Positions 39,921 to 46,756 of a stretch of 49,687 bases of DNA are shown in pieces. How positions within the stretch are numbered: the first letter of the stretch is position 1; each line of letters begins with the position of its first letter. The stretch is from an uncultured Lachnospiraceae bacterium (lineage in GTDB: Bacteria > Bacillota > Clostridia > Lachnospirales > Lachnospiraceae): contig CALWDR010000112.1 of NCBI GenBank assembly GCA_944376745.1, positions 1-49,687 of the forward strand, given 5' to 3'. A model generated the notes under the pieces. It searched no databases and had not been told where the DNA came from. It saw only the letters and a program-made list of their open reading frames with translations. The position numbers and the translations under genes were made by a program.

Positions 39921-40480
39921 CGCTCAAACAGCGCCTCCTCCACCCGCATACAGATCTGATGGTACAGCGGCAGATGCAGCTCCTGAACCTTATAGGTCTC
40001 GGTCTCCGGCACGTTCAGCAAAATATCGCACAGCTCCGCTATTCTGCCGCCGCCGGCGCCGGTCATGCCGATGGTCGTAAGGCCCTGGGCCCTGGCCACG
40101 ATCAGGGCGCGGCAGACATTCTCCGCGTTTCCCGAGGTGGAGATGCCGATGATGACGTCTCCCTTCCGCCCATAGGCCGTCACCTGCTGGGCGTATACGG
40201 ACGCCCCCTCAATGTCATTGGACACAGCGGAAATCAAAGCTCCATTGGCGGTCAGATCCACACAGGGAAGCCCCTGCTGCAGATCCTTCCCCCAGTCCGC
40301 ACCGATCTTTTCCTGCAGCTCTTTGCTTAAGGGCCTTTTTTTCAGAAAGCCCTTGACCAGCTCCCCGGTGATATGGGCGCTGTCCGCCGCGCTGCCGCCG
40401 TTGCCGCAGACCAGCAGGGTTCCGCCTCGCCGGAAACAGGACACCAACACCTCTACTGCCTGTGTTACTTTTTCTTCCAT
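39917..40480 (-). CDS. SIS-domain sugar isomerase, GmhA/DiaA-like
   Basis: 187 aa. The phosphosugar-binding motifs CGNGGSAADSAHITGELVKGF (residues 25-45), NDIEGASVYAQQV and GISTSGNAENV are those of sedoheptulose-7-phosphate isomerase GmhA and relatives, and the ELHLPLYHQICMRVEE end fits. Heptose genes are not around, so a different phosphosugar is likely here. GGAGGAAAGAGT site. It is the last gene of the MBL-UroD-ROK-SIS operon, separated from the ROK gene by a 108-nt gap filled with tandem repeats. Confidence 0.85.
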   Translation of the reverse strand: MEEKVTQAVEVLVSCFRRGGTLLVCGNGGSAADSAHITGELVKGFLKKRPLSKELQEKIGADWGKDLQQGLPCVDLTANGALISAVSNDIEGASVYAQQVTAYGRKGDVIIGISTSGNAENVCRALIVARAQGLTTIGMTGAGGGRIAELCDILLNVPETETYKVQELHLPLYHQICMRVEEALFER

Positions 40481-40523
40481 ACTCTTTCCTCCATCCCTGA
40501 TTCGCTCTGTTTTCTCCCGTTGC

Positions 40524-40666
40524 CAACTGGCTACGGCGTGTGCTCTCGTACTACTCCATCAGGCCACAGATGGCTATGGCATATGTTCTCATGCCATTCC
40601 ATCAAGCCGCAGATGGCTATGAGATATGTTCTCATGCCGCTCTGCCAGGCCGCAGATAGCTACGGT
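40524..40666. repeat. 43-bp tandem array over the ROK gene's 3' end
   Basis: Units start at 40524 (caactggctacgg), 40567, 40610 (cagatggctatg) and 40653 (cagatagctacgg), each 43 bp apart. The ROK stop at 40589 falls inside the second unit, so the array encodes the protein's last 20-odd residues and continues towards the SIS gene. Confidence 0.85.
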
Positions 40667-41533
40667 CAGCGCGGCGACATCCCCGATGGCGTCCCCCAGG
40701 GCCGCCGGAACCACCCGGCATACCGTGGCGGAGGCCTTCAGGGCTTCCTGCTCTATCACCCGCTCCATGGGCTCCCGGAACCATTTTTCCGCACGGGCGA
40801 AAATACTGCCGATGACAATACATTCCGGGTTCAGCACGTCGATAAGCAGGGCAAGGCTCATGCCCAGCTTTTGGGCGCTGCTGTTTAAGACCTCCCTCAT
40901 CTCCTGGTCTCCGGCCTGTGCCAGCTCTGCCACCTCTTTGGCGCTTTTCCCTTTTGCCAGCTGCCGGATACCTCCGCCGGAACAAAAGCCCTCGTAGGAG
41001 CCGGCTTTGCCGTATCCCACAGGTCCCCCGTCAGCCGCCCGCACATGGCCGATCTCCCCCGCCATACCGTTGGTGCCCCGGTACAGGCGGCCGTCGAGGA
41101 TCAAACCTGCCCCGAACCCGGTGCCAAAGGTCAGGAAGATCATATTCCTGGTTCCCGCCCCGGCCCCGAAACGCCATTCCGCCAGAGCACAGGCATTGGC
41201 GTCATTTTGCAGGAAGGCCGGCGCCTTGTACCGCTGTTCCAGCCACGATACGATGGGCACCTCGTCCCAGCCCGGCAGGTTGGGCGGGGATAAAATATAG
41301 CCCCGTTCCTCATCCAGAGGCCCTCCGCAGCTTACGCCGATGGCCAGGGGATTCCCCGTTTCCGGCAGAAGGGCCGCAAGCAGATCCTGCCATTTGGGAT
41401 AATCGCCGGTAGCCACCTCCCGGCGCTTTATCACAGTGCCCTTCTCATCTCCGATGAGAAAGGCGCATTTCGTGCCGCCGATGTCCAGGCCCCAGATTTC
41501 CCGGTCCTGACATGGATCGATACCATTTTTCAT
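40589..41533 (-). CDS. ROK-family sugar kinase
   Basis: 314 aa from the ATG at 41533, chosen because AGAGGTGA lies 8 nt upstream; a GTG at 41545 would overlap the upstream stop. LDIGGTKCAFLIGDEKG is the phosphate loop and FLQNDANACALAEWRFGAG the substrate/catalytic Asp segment. The usual CxCGxxGCxE zinc motif is replaced by GKAGSYEGFCSGGG, as in some ROK kinases and regulators; no helix-turn-helix is present, so it is a kinase. The C-terminal tail after AICGL (ERHENISHSHLRLDGMA) is encoded by a tandem repeat. Confidence 0.87.
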   Translation of the reverse strand: MKNGIDPCQDREIWGLDIGGTKCAFLIGDEKGTVIKRREVATGDYPKWQDLLAALLPETGNPLAIGVSCGGPLDEERGYILSPPNLPGWDEVPIVSWLEQRYKAPAFLQNDANACALAEWRFGAGAGTRNMIFLTFGTGFGAGLILDGRLYRGTNGMAGEIGHVRAADGGPVGYGKAGSYEGFCSGGGIRQLAKGKSAKEVAELAQAGDQEMREVLNSSAQKLGMSLALLIDVLNPECIVIGSIFARAEKWFREPMERVIEQEALKASATVCRVVPAALGDAIGDVAALTVAICGLAERHENISHSHLRLDGMA

Positions 41534-41541
41534 CTTCTGTT

Positions 41542-42675
41542 TCACCTCTTTCCAGCCTTCCTGGCCGTCTCCAGCATGACCGCCAGCTTCTCCGGCGCCA
41601 CATCCTCCTGAATGTTGTGAGCCGCCGCAAAGATATAGCCCCCATCGGCCAGCATTATGTCCAGGACCTGCTCCACGGTCTCCCGGATCTGCTCCTTCTC
41701 CTGGAAGGGCAGAAGGTTCTGGGTATCGATCCCCCCGTGAAACACGATCCTGTCGCCGAACTCCCTCTTCAGCCGCCCCGGCTCCATATCCCTAGCCAGG
41801 GGCTGGATGGGATTTAAAATCTCTACTCCGCACTGGATCAGATCCTCCACCAGCAGATAAACGCTGCCGCAGGAATGGTGCAGATAATAGGCGTCCGTAA
41901 ATTTTTTCGTGCAGGCGATACGCTCCCTAAGATAGGGCGCGATCTGCTCCCGGAACATGGCCGGCGACACAAAGGGCCCGTTCTGAGTGGCGAAATCATC
42001 GCCGCTGGAGGTATAGTGGATATACTTCCCGATGCGCCCGTAATACTGCTCGATCACCCGTTTCTGATAGGCCAGCACCTTCTCAAAAAGCAGCTCCACA
42101 AATTCCGGCTCCGCCGCCATCCGGTAGAGGAAATTGTCAAACCCGCACAGCCAGCACCCCAGCTCAAAAATGCCGTAAACCGGATGCTCCCCGCAGATGA
42201 CATAGTCCGTGGTCTCATAGAGAAGCTTCGCTTCCCGCTCGATCTGCTTTAACTCCTCCTCGTCCAGGCTGTCGGGATTGGGGAAGGGATACTGCTCCAG
42301 CTCCTTAATATCCGCATTTTTCAGGGGCGCGTCCACCGCCTCCCAATAGGCTCCCGTGAAGATCCGCCGTATCCCCCACTCGTCCACATACTCCGTATCG
42401 GAAATCTTCCGATACAGGGATTCCCTGGGGGTCAAAATCTGCCCCACCGACCGGGTATCCACATCAAAAAACTGAAGGATCCGCTCGTCGATCCTTCTGG
42501 TCCGCCCAAACAGCAGACGCGGCTCCTCACCTTCCCTGGAATATCCCAGGAAATCCAGCAGATATTCCTGGCTTCGTCCTTCCATGGTGGAAAGGGGGCA
42601 GCCGCCGAAGTCAATGACCACATTTTCCGGCTGTTTATGCCCCATGGTATCGTAAAAATTTTGCCGTCTTCCCAT
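41542..42675 (-). CDS. Uroporphyrinogen decarboxylase-like protein, second copy
   Basis: 377 aa, longer than the copy at 38810. H267-x-C269 (YLHHSCGS) and H313 (VFHGGIDTQN) could form a metal site; LNPIQPLARDMEPGRLKREFGDRIVFHGG and the DGGYIFAAAHNIQEDVAPE end are typical of the MtaA/CmuA-like clade found in clostridial sugar loci. GGAGGAAGCA precedes the ATG. It sits 9 nt after the metallo-hydrolase gene and just before the ROK kinase, so its job is probably tied to sugar processing. Confidence 0.85.
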   Translation of the reverse strand: MGRRQNFYDTMGHKQPENVVIDFGGCPLSTMEGRSQEYLLDFLGYSREGEEPRLLFGRTRRIDERILQFFDVDTRSVGQILTPRESLYRKISDTEYVDEWGIRRIFTGAYWEAVDAPLKNADIKELEQYPFPNPDSLDEEELKQIEREAKLLYETTDYVICGEHPVYGIFELGCWLCGFDNFLYRMAAEPEFVELLFEKVLAYQKRVIEQYYGRIGKYIHYTSSGDDFATQNGPFVSPAMFREQIAPYLRERIACTKKFTDAYYLHHSCGSVYLLVEDLIQCGVEILNPIQPLARDMEPGRLKREFGDRIVFHGGIDTQNLLPFQEKEQIRETVEQVLDIMLADGGYIFAAAHNIQEDVAPEKLAVMLETARKAGKR

Positions 42676-42684
42676 TGCTTCCTC

Positions 42685-43509
42685 CTAAAAGGTTATCTCC
42701 AACCCGTCATAGGACACGATCATGCCCTCCTTCTCCACCTCCCGGCACATCTCCTCGTAGGTCAGCAGTCCGTTATGGGAGAAATGGTTCAGCACCACGA
42801 TGGTGCCCTCGTCCACAAGACCTTCCCTGCGCATCCGTTCCAGGACGCCGCGGATGTCCCGGACGCACATGTGATAATCCGGCCCGCCGATCTCCATGCA
42901 GCCGGTGCAGTCCATGGACACCAGATCGTACCGGCCCTCCTGCTTCAGCCCCTCCCAGGTATCCTCGAAAAAGACCCCGGTGTCGTGGGCGTAAAGCATC
43001 CGCCTGTCCCCGCAGGTGATGGAGTAGATCACCGGGGAGGTGTTCTCCGCGTGATTGGCCCGCAAGGGCAGCACGGAATATTTTCCTCCCTCCCCCACCG
43101 CAAACCGTTTTCCCGGTTCGATCAGGGAAACCTCCGCCCCGGCGGTCTTATCAAAATCCACCACTTCCCGCAGCCTGTCGTATCCACTCTGGGCGGCATA
43201 GAAATGCAGAGGCCGATGTTCATGGCTGTAGCCCTCCGTGGCCATCTCCACATCCTCCGGGTAGAGATGATCGCTGTGATTGTGCGTGATGAGGCAGTCG
43301 CCGATCTTCGTCCAGTCAAGGCCGAACCGCTGGGAATGCCACACCGTATCCGGCGGGAAATCCAAAAGCAGCTCATCATTGATGATGGCCTGGGAGCGTG
43401 AGCGAAGCTCACGTCCACCTGCCTGCGCCGCCCTGCGGCAGACCCGGCAGGTACAGAACAGAGAGGGGACGCCCTCGTAGGCCGCGGTTCCGAGATATTT
43501 GATCTTCAT
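42685..43509 (-). CDS. PhnP-like metallo-beta-lactamase-fold hydrolase
   Basis: 274 aa from the ATG at 43509 (AAGGAGCATACCA); the longer frame upstream is unlikely. The metal motif HNHSDH occupies residues 76-81 (H76, H78, D80, H81), with later ligands in YAHDTG and NHFSHNG. The N-terminal GTAAYEGVPSLFCTCRVCRRAA resembles PhnP-type phosphodiesterases that open cyclic sugar phosphates. First gene of the operon that runs into UroD-like, ROK and SIS genes. Confidence 0.85.
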   Translation of the reverse strand: MKIKYLGTAAYEGVPSLFCTCRVCRRAAQAGGRELRSRSQAIINDELLLDFPPDTVWHSQRFGLDWTKIGDCLITHNHSDHLYPEDVEMATEGYSHEHRPLHFYAAQSGYDRLREVVDFDKTAGAEVSLIEPGKRFAVGEGGKYSVLPLRANHAENTSPVIYSITCGDRRMLYAHDTGVFFEDTWEGLKQEGRYDLVSMDCTGCMEIGGPDYHMCVRDIRGVLERMRREGLVDEGTIVVLNHFSHNGLLTYEEMCREVEKEGMIVSYDGLEITF

Positions 43510-43584
43510 TGGTATGCTCCTTCCTTCCCCCGTCGCGGACCTTTCAGCCCTCCTGACAGCAGGGATCGCGATTTTTCTAATGGA

Positions 43585-43613
43585 ATCATAGCACAAGTCC
43601 CCCTGGATTACAA
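43585..43613 (-). promoter_or_regulatory. Promoter of the PhnP-like operon
   Basis: Minus strand TTGTAA (43608-43613), 17-bp spacer, TATGAT (43585-43590). Divergent from the promoter at 43687-43715. Confidence 0.65.
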
Positions 43614-43627
43614 ACAAAATCCCCCGG

Positions 43628-43664
43628 TTTCTTTTGCACTTTCTTTAATTTCTTTTGCACTTTC
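43628..43664. promoter_or_regulatory. Direct-repeat operator between divergent promoters
   Basis: tttcttttgcactttc occurs at 43628-43643 and again, identically, at 43649-43664: a 16-bp direct repeat with 21-bp spacing, two helical turns. It sits 15 bp from one -35 box and 22 bp from the other. This layout matches the tandem half-sites of AraC-family activators, two of which are encoded nearby. Confidence 0.65.
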
Positions 43665-43686
43665 GTTTCGATTCCGCCGGCGGGTC

Positions 43687-43715
43687 TTGCCAGCGCCCAG
43701 CTCTGCCTTTATAAT
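43687..43715 (+). promoter_or_regulatory. Promoter of the YesL-like gene
   Basis: TTGCCA (43687-43692), 17-bp spacer, TATAAT (43710-43715). The transcript would start within the tandem array that follows. Confidence 0.65.
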
Positions 43716-43718
43716 GAA

Positions 43719-43858
43719 AAGGAACGGATCGGCAGCCGGTAGGTTGTTGTAAGAAGAAACGCATCGGCAGCCGGTACGCTGTCGTAGGAAGAAACACATC
43801 GGCAGCCGGTACGCTGTCGTAAAAAAGGAGCGCACCGGCTGCGCCTCCCAGACCGAAG
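43719..43858 (+). repeat. 35-bp tandem array in the 5' leader of the YesL-like gene
   Basis: Three good units (43719, 43754, 43789) and a decayed fourth (43824), each 35 bp. The core is cggcagccggtacgctgtcg with an aagaaac head. Nearly the whole leader RNA consists of this repeat. The 350-base gap holds this array, the operator and the two promoters, and no gene. Confidence 0.85.
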
Positions 43859-43872
43859 AAATGGAGACTGCT

Positions 43873-44682
43873 ATGAAAAAGAAACGCACCGATTACAGCC
43901 GCCTGCGCTATGAGCAGGAGCTTGCCGCCAAAGAGCGCAGGGCAAAAAAAGAAGGCCGCCCCTTAAAGGGACCGCTTACGGAAGAACAGGGGCAGGAAAA
44001 CACCCGCTTCTTCTTTCTTAAGGGCATCCTGCTTCCCAATCTGTCGAATATCCTACTGAACAACCTGCTGTTTCTGTTGCTGTGCCTGCCTGTGATCACG
44101 CTCTTTGAGCTGACCCTGGTGACCGGGGCGGTAGTTTTCCTGGCAGGAGCATGGCTGTTTACGGCCCTGCTGGCCCCCGGCATGTCGGCGCTGTACCACC
44201 GGGCCTTTGAATACACCCGAAGGGTTCCCGTCTCCGTCCGGGTTCCCTTCCTCTCCTTTTTTGCCCAAAACTTCAAGGCGGCGGCGGGCTGCGGACTGCT
44301 TCTGGGCTTTCTGTGGCTGATCTGCGGTATCTATCTCTTCGGGGGGAACGGCCAGGACCCCACCACCACCCTGATCTATTATTTTGTGGTGCTGATCCTC
44401 CTGTTTCTGGTCAGCTGCTATACCGTCATGGTCATGGCGCAGGTGTCCCAGTTTGATCTGCCGATAAAGGCCATCCTCAAAAATGCCGTACTCCTGATCC
44501 CCTCCTGTGGCTGGCGGGGCGCTCTTTTCGCACTTTTGCAGATGGCCTATGTATTGCTGTTATTTTCCAATCTATGGCTGGGGCTGCTCCTCTTCTTCCT
44601 GGGGATCCCCAACCTTATCATCCTGCTGGCTGCCCACACGCTGTGGCCAAGGCTCAACAAGCTCCTGCTGAAGGCACCGTAG
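43873..44682 (+). CDS. YesL/DUF624-like membrane protein
   Basis: 269 aa from the ATG at 43873 (TGGAGACTGCT). A basic N-terminus of about 40 residues is followed by about six hydrophobic segments. The N-LSNILLNNLLFLLLCLPVITLFELT pattern and LPIKAILKNAVLLIP are those of the YesL/DUF624 family often found among sugar-uptake genes of Firmicutes. Function unknown; a helper for a carbohydrate transporter is plausible. Its 3' end begins a tandem array. Confidence 0.72.
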   Translation: MKKKRTDYSRLRYEQELAAKERRAKKEGRPLKGPLTEEQGQENTRFFFLKGILLPNLSNILLNNLLFLLLCLPVITLFELTLVTGAVVFLAGAWLFTALLAPGMSALYHRAFEYTRRVPVSVRVPFLSFFAQNFKAAAGCGLLLGFLWLICGIYLFGGNGQDPTTTLIYYFVVLILLFLVSCYTVMVMAQVSQFDLPIKAILKNAVLLIPSCGWRGALFALLQMAYVLLLFSNLWLGLLLFFLGIPNLIILLAAHTLWPRLNKLLLKAP

Positions 44683-44760
44683 CCGGGGCTCAGCAAGCTC
44701 CTGTTGAAAGAGTCACAGCCGGTGCTCAGTAAGCTCCCGCTGAAGGAACCGCTGCCGGGG
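44653..44760. repeat. 36-bp tandem array copying the YesL-like gene's 3' end
   Basis: Three units of 36 bp start at 44653, 44689 and 44725 (ctcaacaagctcctgctgaag type). The first encodes the last residues LNKLLLKAP and the stop; in the second the stop has become CAG. On the other strand the third unit encodes the C-terminal tail of the convergent AraC gene. Confidence 0.88.
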
Positions 44761-45607
44761 CTCTGAAATACTCCGGCTGCCCCTCCAGGACATAAGACCG
44801 GTTCCTGGCGTACCGCAGCCGGTATTCCACCGGGGAATACTGCTCCTTTGCCTTGAAGAAACGGCTGAAATAATGCACGCTGCTGAACCCCACCTGCTCG
44901 GAGATCTCCGAGATGCTGTGATCCGTATCCAGCAGCAGTTCTCTGGCTTTCTTAAGGCGCAGCTGGATGATATAATTGCGGGGCGTCGTTCCATAAACCT
45001 CTCTGAAATTTGCCAGCAGGGTGGTTTTATTGTAGTTGATCAGGGCTGCCAGCTCTTCCAGGGAAATCTGGCTGGTATAATGCTCCCTGCAGTAGCGCTC
45101 CACCTTCTGCATATCCTTCTCCTGCTGCTGTCCGGGATTCTTGATCTCAAGCTCCTCCTCCGCCACCACCGGCGCAAAATGAGGACGGATCAGCTCCATC
45201 AGGATCATCCAGAAATAGCAGGCGCTCATCTGGGTATAAAAAGTCCTCTTCGCCTGGCACTCCTCTAAGATTCCCTGAAAGCAGGATTTGATCAGATGAA
45301 AATTCTCAACAGTCACTGCCTGGTTCAGCCCCCGCAGCTGCTGAAGCAGCTGCGTATCGTGTACGTCAAAGGCAGCTTCATAGATATGGAAAGCATCCTT
45401 GCTCTCCTCCTCCTTGCGGGCCACGCATGTAGTTCCGGGCTGAAGCAGGATCATATCATTTGATTTCAGCGTCCATTTCTGTCCCTTTGCCGCCACCCGA
45501 AGCTTCCCGCCGGAAACCGCAAGCAGCCGAAAGGAAAGCTTCCCACCGGATCTGTTCTCCCAATCCCAGGTATACTCCCCGCAACGCAATAAATCAAAAC
45601 TGTTCAT
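44726..45607 (-). CDS. AraC-family transcriptional regulator, first copy
   Basis: 293 aa from the ATG at 45607 (GAGGGTGATGGC). The N-terminal 150 residues are a cupin-like effector domain (DMILLQPGTTCVAR), and the C-terminal 100 are the double helix-turn-helix (ISLEELAALINYNKTTLLANFREVYGTTPRNYIIQLRLKKARELLLDTDHSISEISEQVGFSSVHYFSRFFKAKEQYSPVEYR). The tail EYFRAPAAVPSAGAY comes from the tandem array. Divergent from the second AraC gene. Confidence 0.93.
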   Translation of the reverse strand: MNSFDLLRCGEYTWDWENRSGGKLSFRLLAVSGGKLRVAAKGQKWTLKSNDMILLQPGTTCVARKEEESKDAFHIYEAAFDVHDTQLLQQLRGLNQAVTVENFHLIKSCFQGILEECQAKRTFYTQMSACYFWMILMELIRPHFAPVVAEEELEIKNPGQQQEKDMQKVERYCREHYTSQISLEELAALINYNKTTLLANFREVYGTTPRNYIIQLRLKKARELLLDTDHSISEISEQVGFSSVHYFSRFFKAKEQYSPVEYRLRYARNRSYVLEGQPEYFRAPAAVPSAGAY

Positions 45608-45699
45608 GCCATCACCCTCAATCCTTTTAATCTGAAAATACACCTTTGTTACATAAAAATTACAGATTTTTTATTTTTCTTCTTGTTTTCTCTGTGCTA

Positions 45700-45754
45700 T
45701 TATGATATCATAAAAATATGCACAAATTTGCAACTATTTCATCTTTTATTTGCA
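45700..45754. promoter_or_regulatory. Palindrome and tttgca repeats between the two AraC genes
   Basis: A perfect 14-bp palindrome, ttatgatatcataa, lies at 45700-45713. The motif tttgca occurs at 45727 and 45749, 22 bp apart, within atttgca.ct.tatt-like contexts. This resembles the direct repeat at 43628-43664. The exact promoters of the divergent AraC genes are not clear. Confidence 0.45.
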
Positions 45755-45793
45755 CTCTATTGACCATATCAAGCAGAAAGACAGGTGATCACA

Positions 45794-46696
45794 TTGGCAG
45801 GTTTACTGGATAACAACTTTCAGTCCCGCTATTTTAAGCTGCCCATCGCGACTCATGTGGTAAAAGAGCCGCCCCACGACAGGGGAGACGCCATCGCGCC
45901 CTTTGTCCTGAAACACTACCACAAGGAATTTGAAGTCATCGGCGTGATCTCCGGGAGCTGCGATTTTATCATAGACCACAATACCTACAAACTGGAAAAA
46001 GGAGATCTCCTGCTGATCCCTCCCTACTCCCTCCACTACGGAAACGCCCTGCCGGGAGACGCCCACTCCCATTTCTGTTTCTGCTTCGACCTTTCGCTGC
46101 TCCAGAGCGAATACCTGGAGAAAAATCTGGAGACAGGCACCCTGGACGTCACCCGCCGGTTATCCCACTGCCATCCGGACACCGCTTTCTTCTATGAGAT
46201 CGCCCGCCTGGTATACCAGCAGTGCGAATCCATGCCCACCGGCTGGGAATACGTTGTCCGGGGACAACTTCTGACCCTGTTCGGAATGCTGGAACAGAAA
46301 AATCTTCTTATCACGAAGCTGAAGGAAAAACGCCAGGATGAGTTCGGACTTAACGTATTGAATATTTTAAGCCAGCGGTACGGACAGAACATCTCCTCCA
46401 ACGATATCGCCGCTTCCCTCTCCTACAGCCAGAGCTATTTCTGCCGCAAATTTCACGACGCCTTCGGGCTCACCTTCCAGCAGTACCTAAGCCAGTACCG
46501 CCTGTCGCGGGCGCGGCTTTTCCTGTCCCAGAAAAATCTTTCCGTGGAGGAGGTGGCCCGCCGGGTGGGCTTCAACCATGTGGGCTATTTTACCCGGCAG
46601 TTTCACGAGGCTTACGGCTGTACCCCCAAGCAATTCCAGAAGAACCAGGTGAAGGCCGCCAATTTCCAGACCTATTACCGCAGCAGCGACACGTAG
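45794..46696 (+). CDS. AraC-family transcriptional regulator, second copy
   Basis: 300 aa from a TTG at 45794: GGTGATC, matching the end of the 16S anti-SD, lies at the right distance; a GTG at 45785 is the alternative. The N-terminal cupin (HYHKEFEVIGVISGSCDFIIDHNTYKLEKGDLLLIPPYSLHYG) would bind a sugar. The C-terminal double helix-turn-helix is intact (ISSNDIAASLSYSQSYFCRKFHDAFGLTFQQYLSQYRLSRARLFL, VEEVARRVGFNHVGYFTRQFHEAYGCTPKQF). It is 60 nt upstream of the glycosidase gene and probably activates it. Confidence 0.93.
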   Translation: MAGLLDNNFQSRYFKLPIATHVVKEPPHDRGDAIAPFVLKHYHKEFEVIGVISGSCDFIIDHNTYKLEKGDLLLIPPYSLHYGNALPGDAHSHFCFCFDLSLLQSEYLEKNLETGTLDVTRRLSHCHPDTAFFYEIARLVYQQCESMPTGWEYVVRGQLLTLFGMLEQKNLLITKLKEKRQDEFGLNVLNILSQRYGQNISSNDIAASLSYSQSYFCRKFHDAFGLTFQQYLSQYRLSRARLFLSQKNLSVEEVARRVGFNHVGYFTRQFHEAYGCTPKQFQKNQVKAANFQTYYRSSDT

Positions 46697-46756
46697 AGAA
46701 CCGCCCGTACAGTGACGCTTTACACACGATCTTTTTATATTAGGAGGTATTTTTAG

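Noticed and set aside
40524-40666. Tandem repeats as a possible CRISPR array
   Set aside because: The units abut with no spacers, are degenerate throughout, and no cas gene is in the window. The same holds for the arrays at 33016, 39798, 43719 and 44653.
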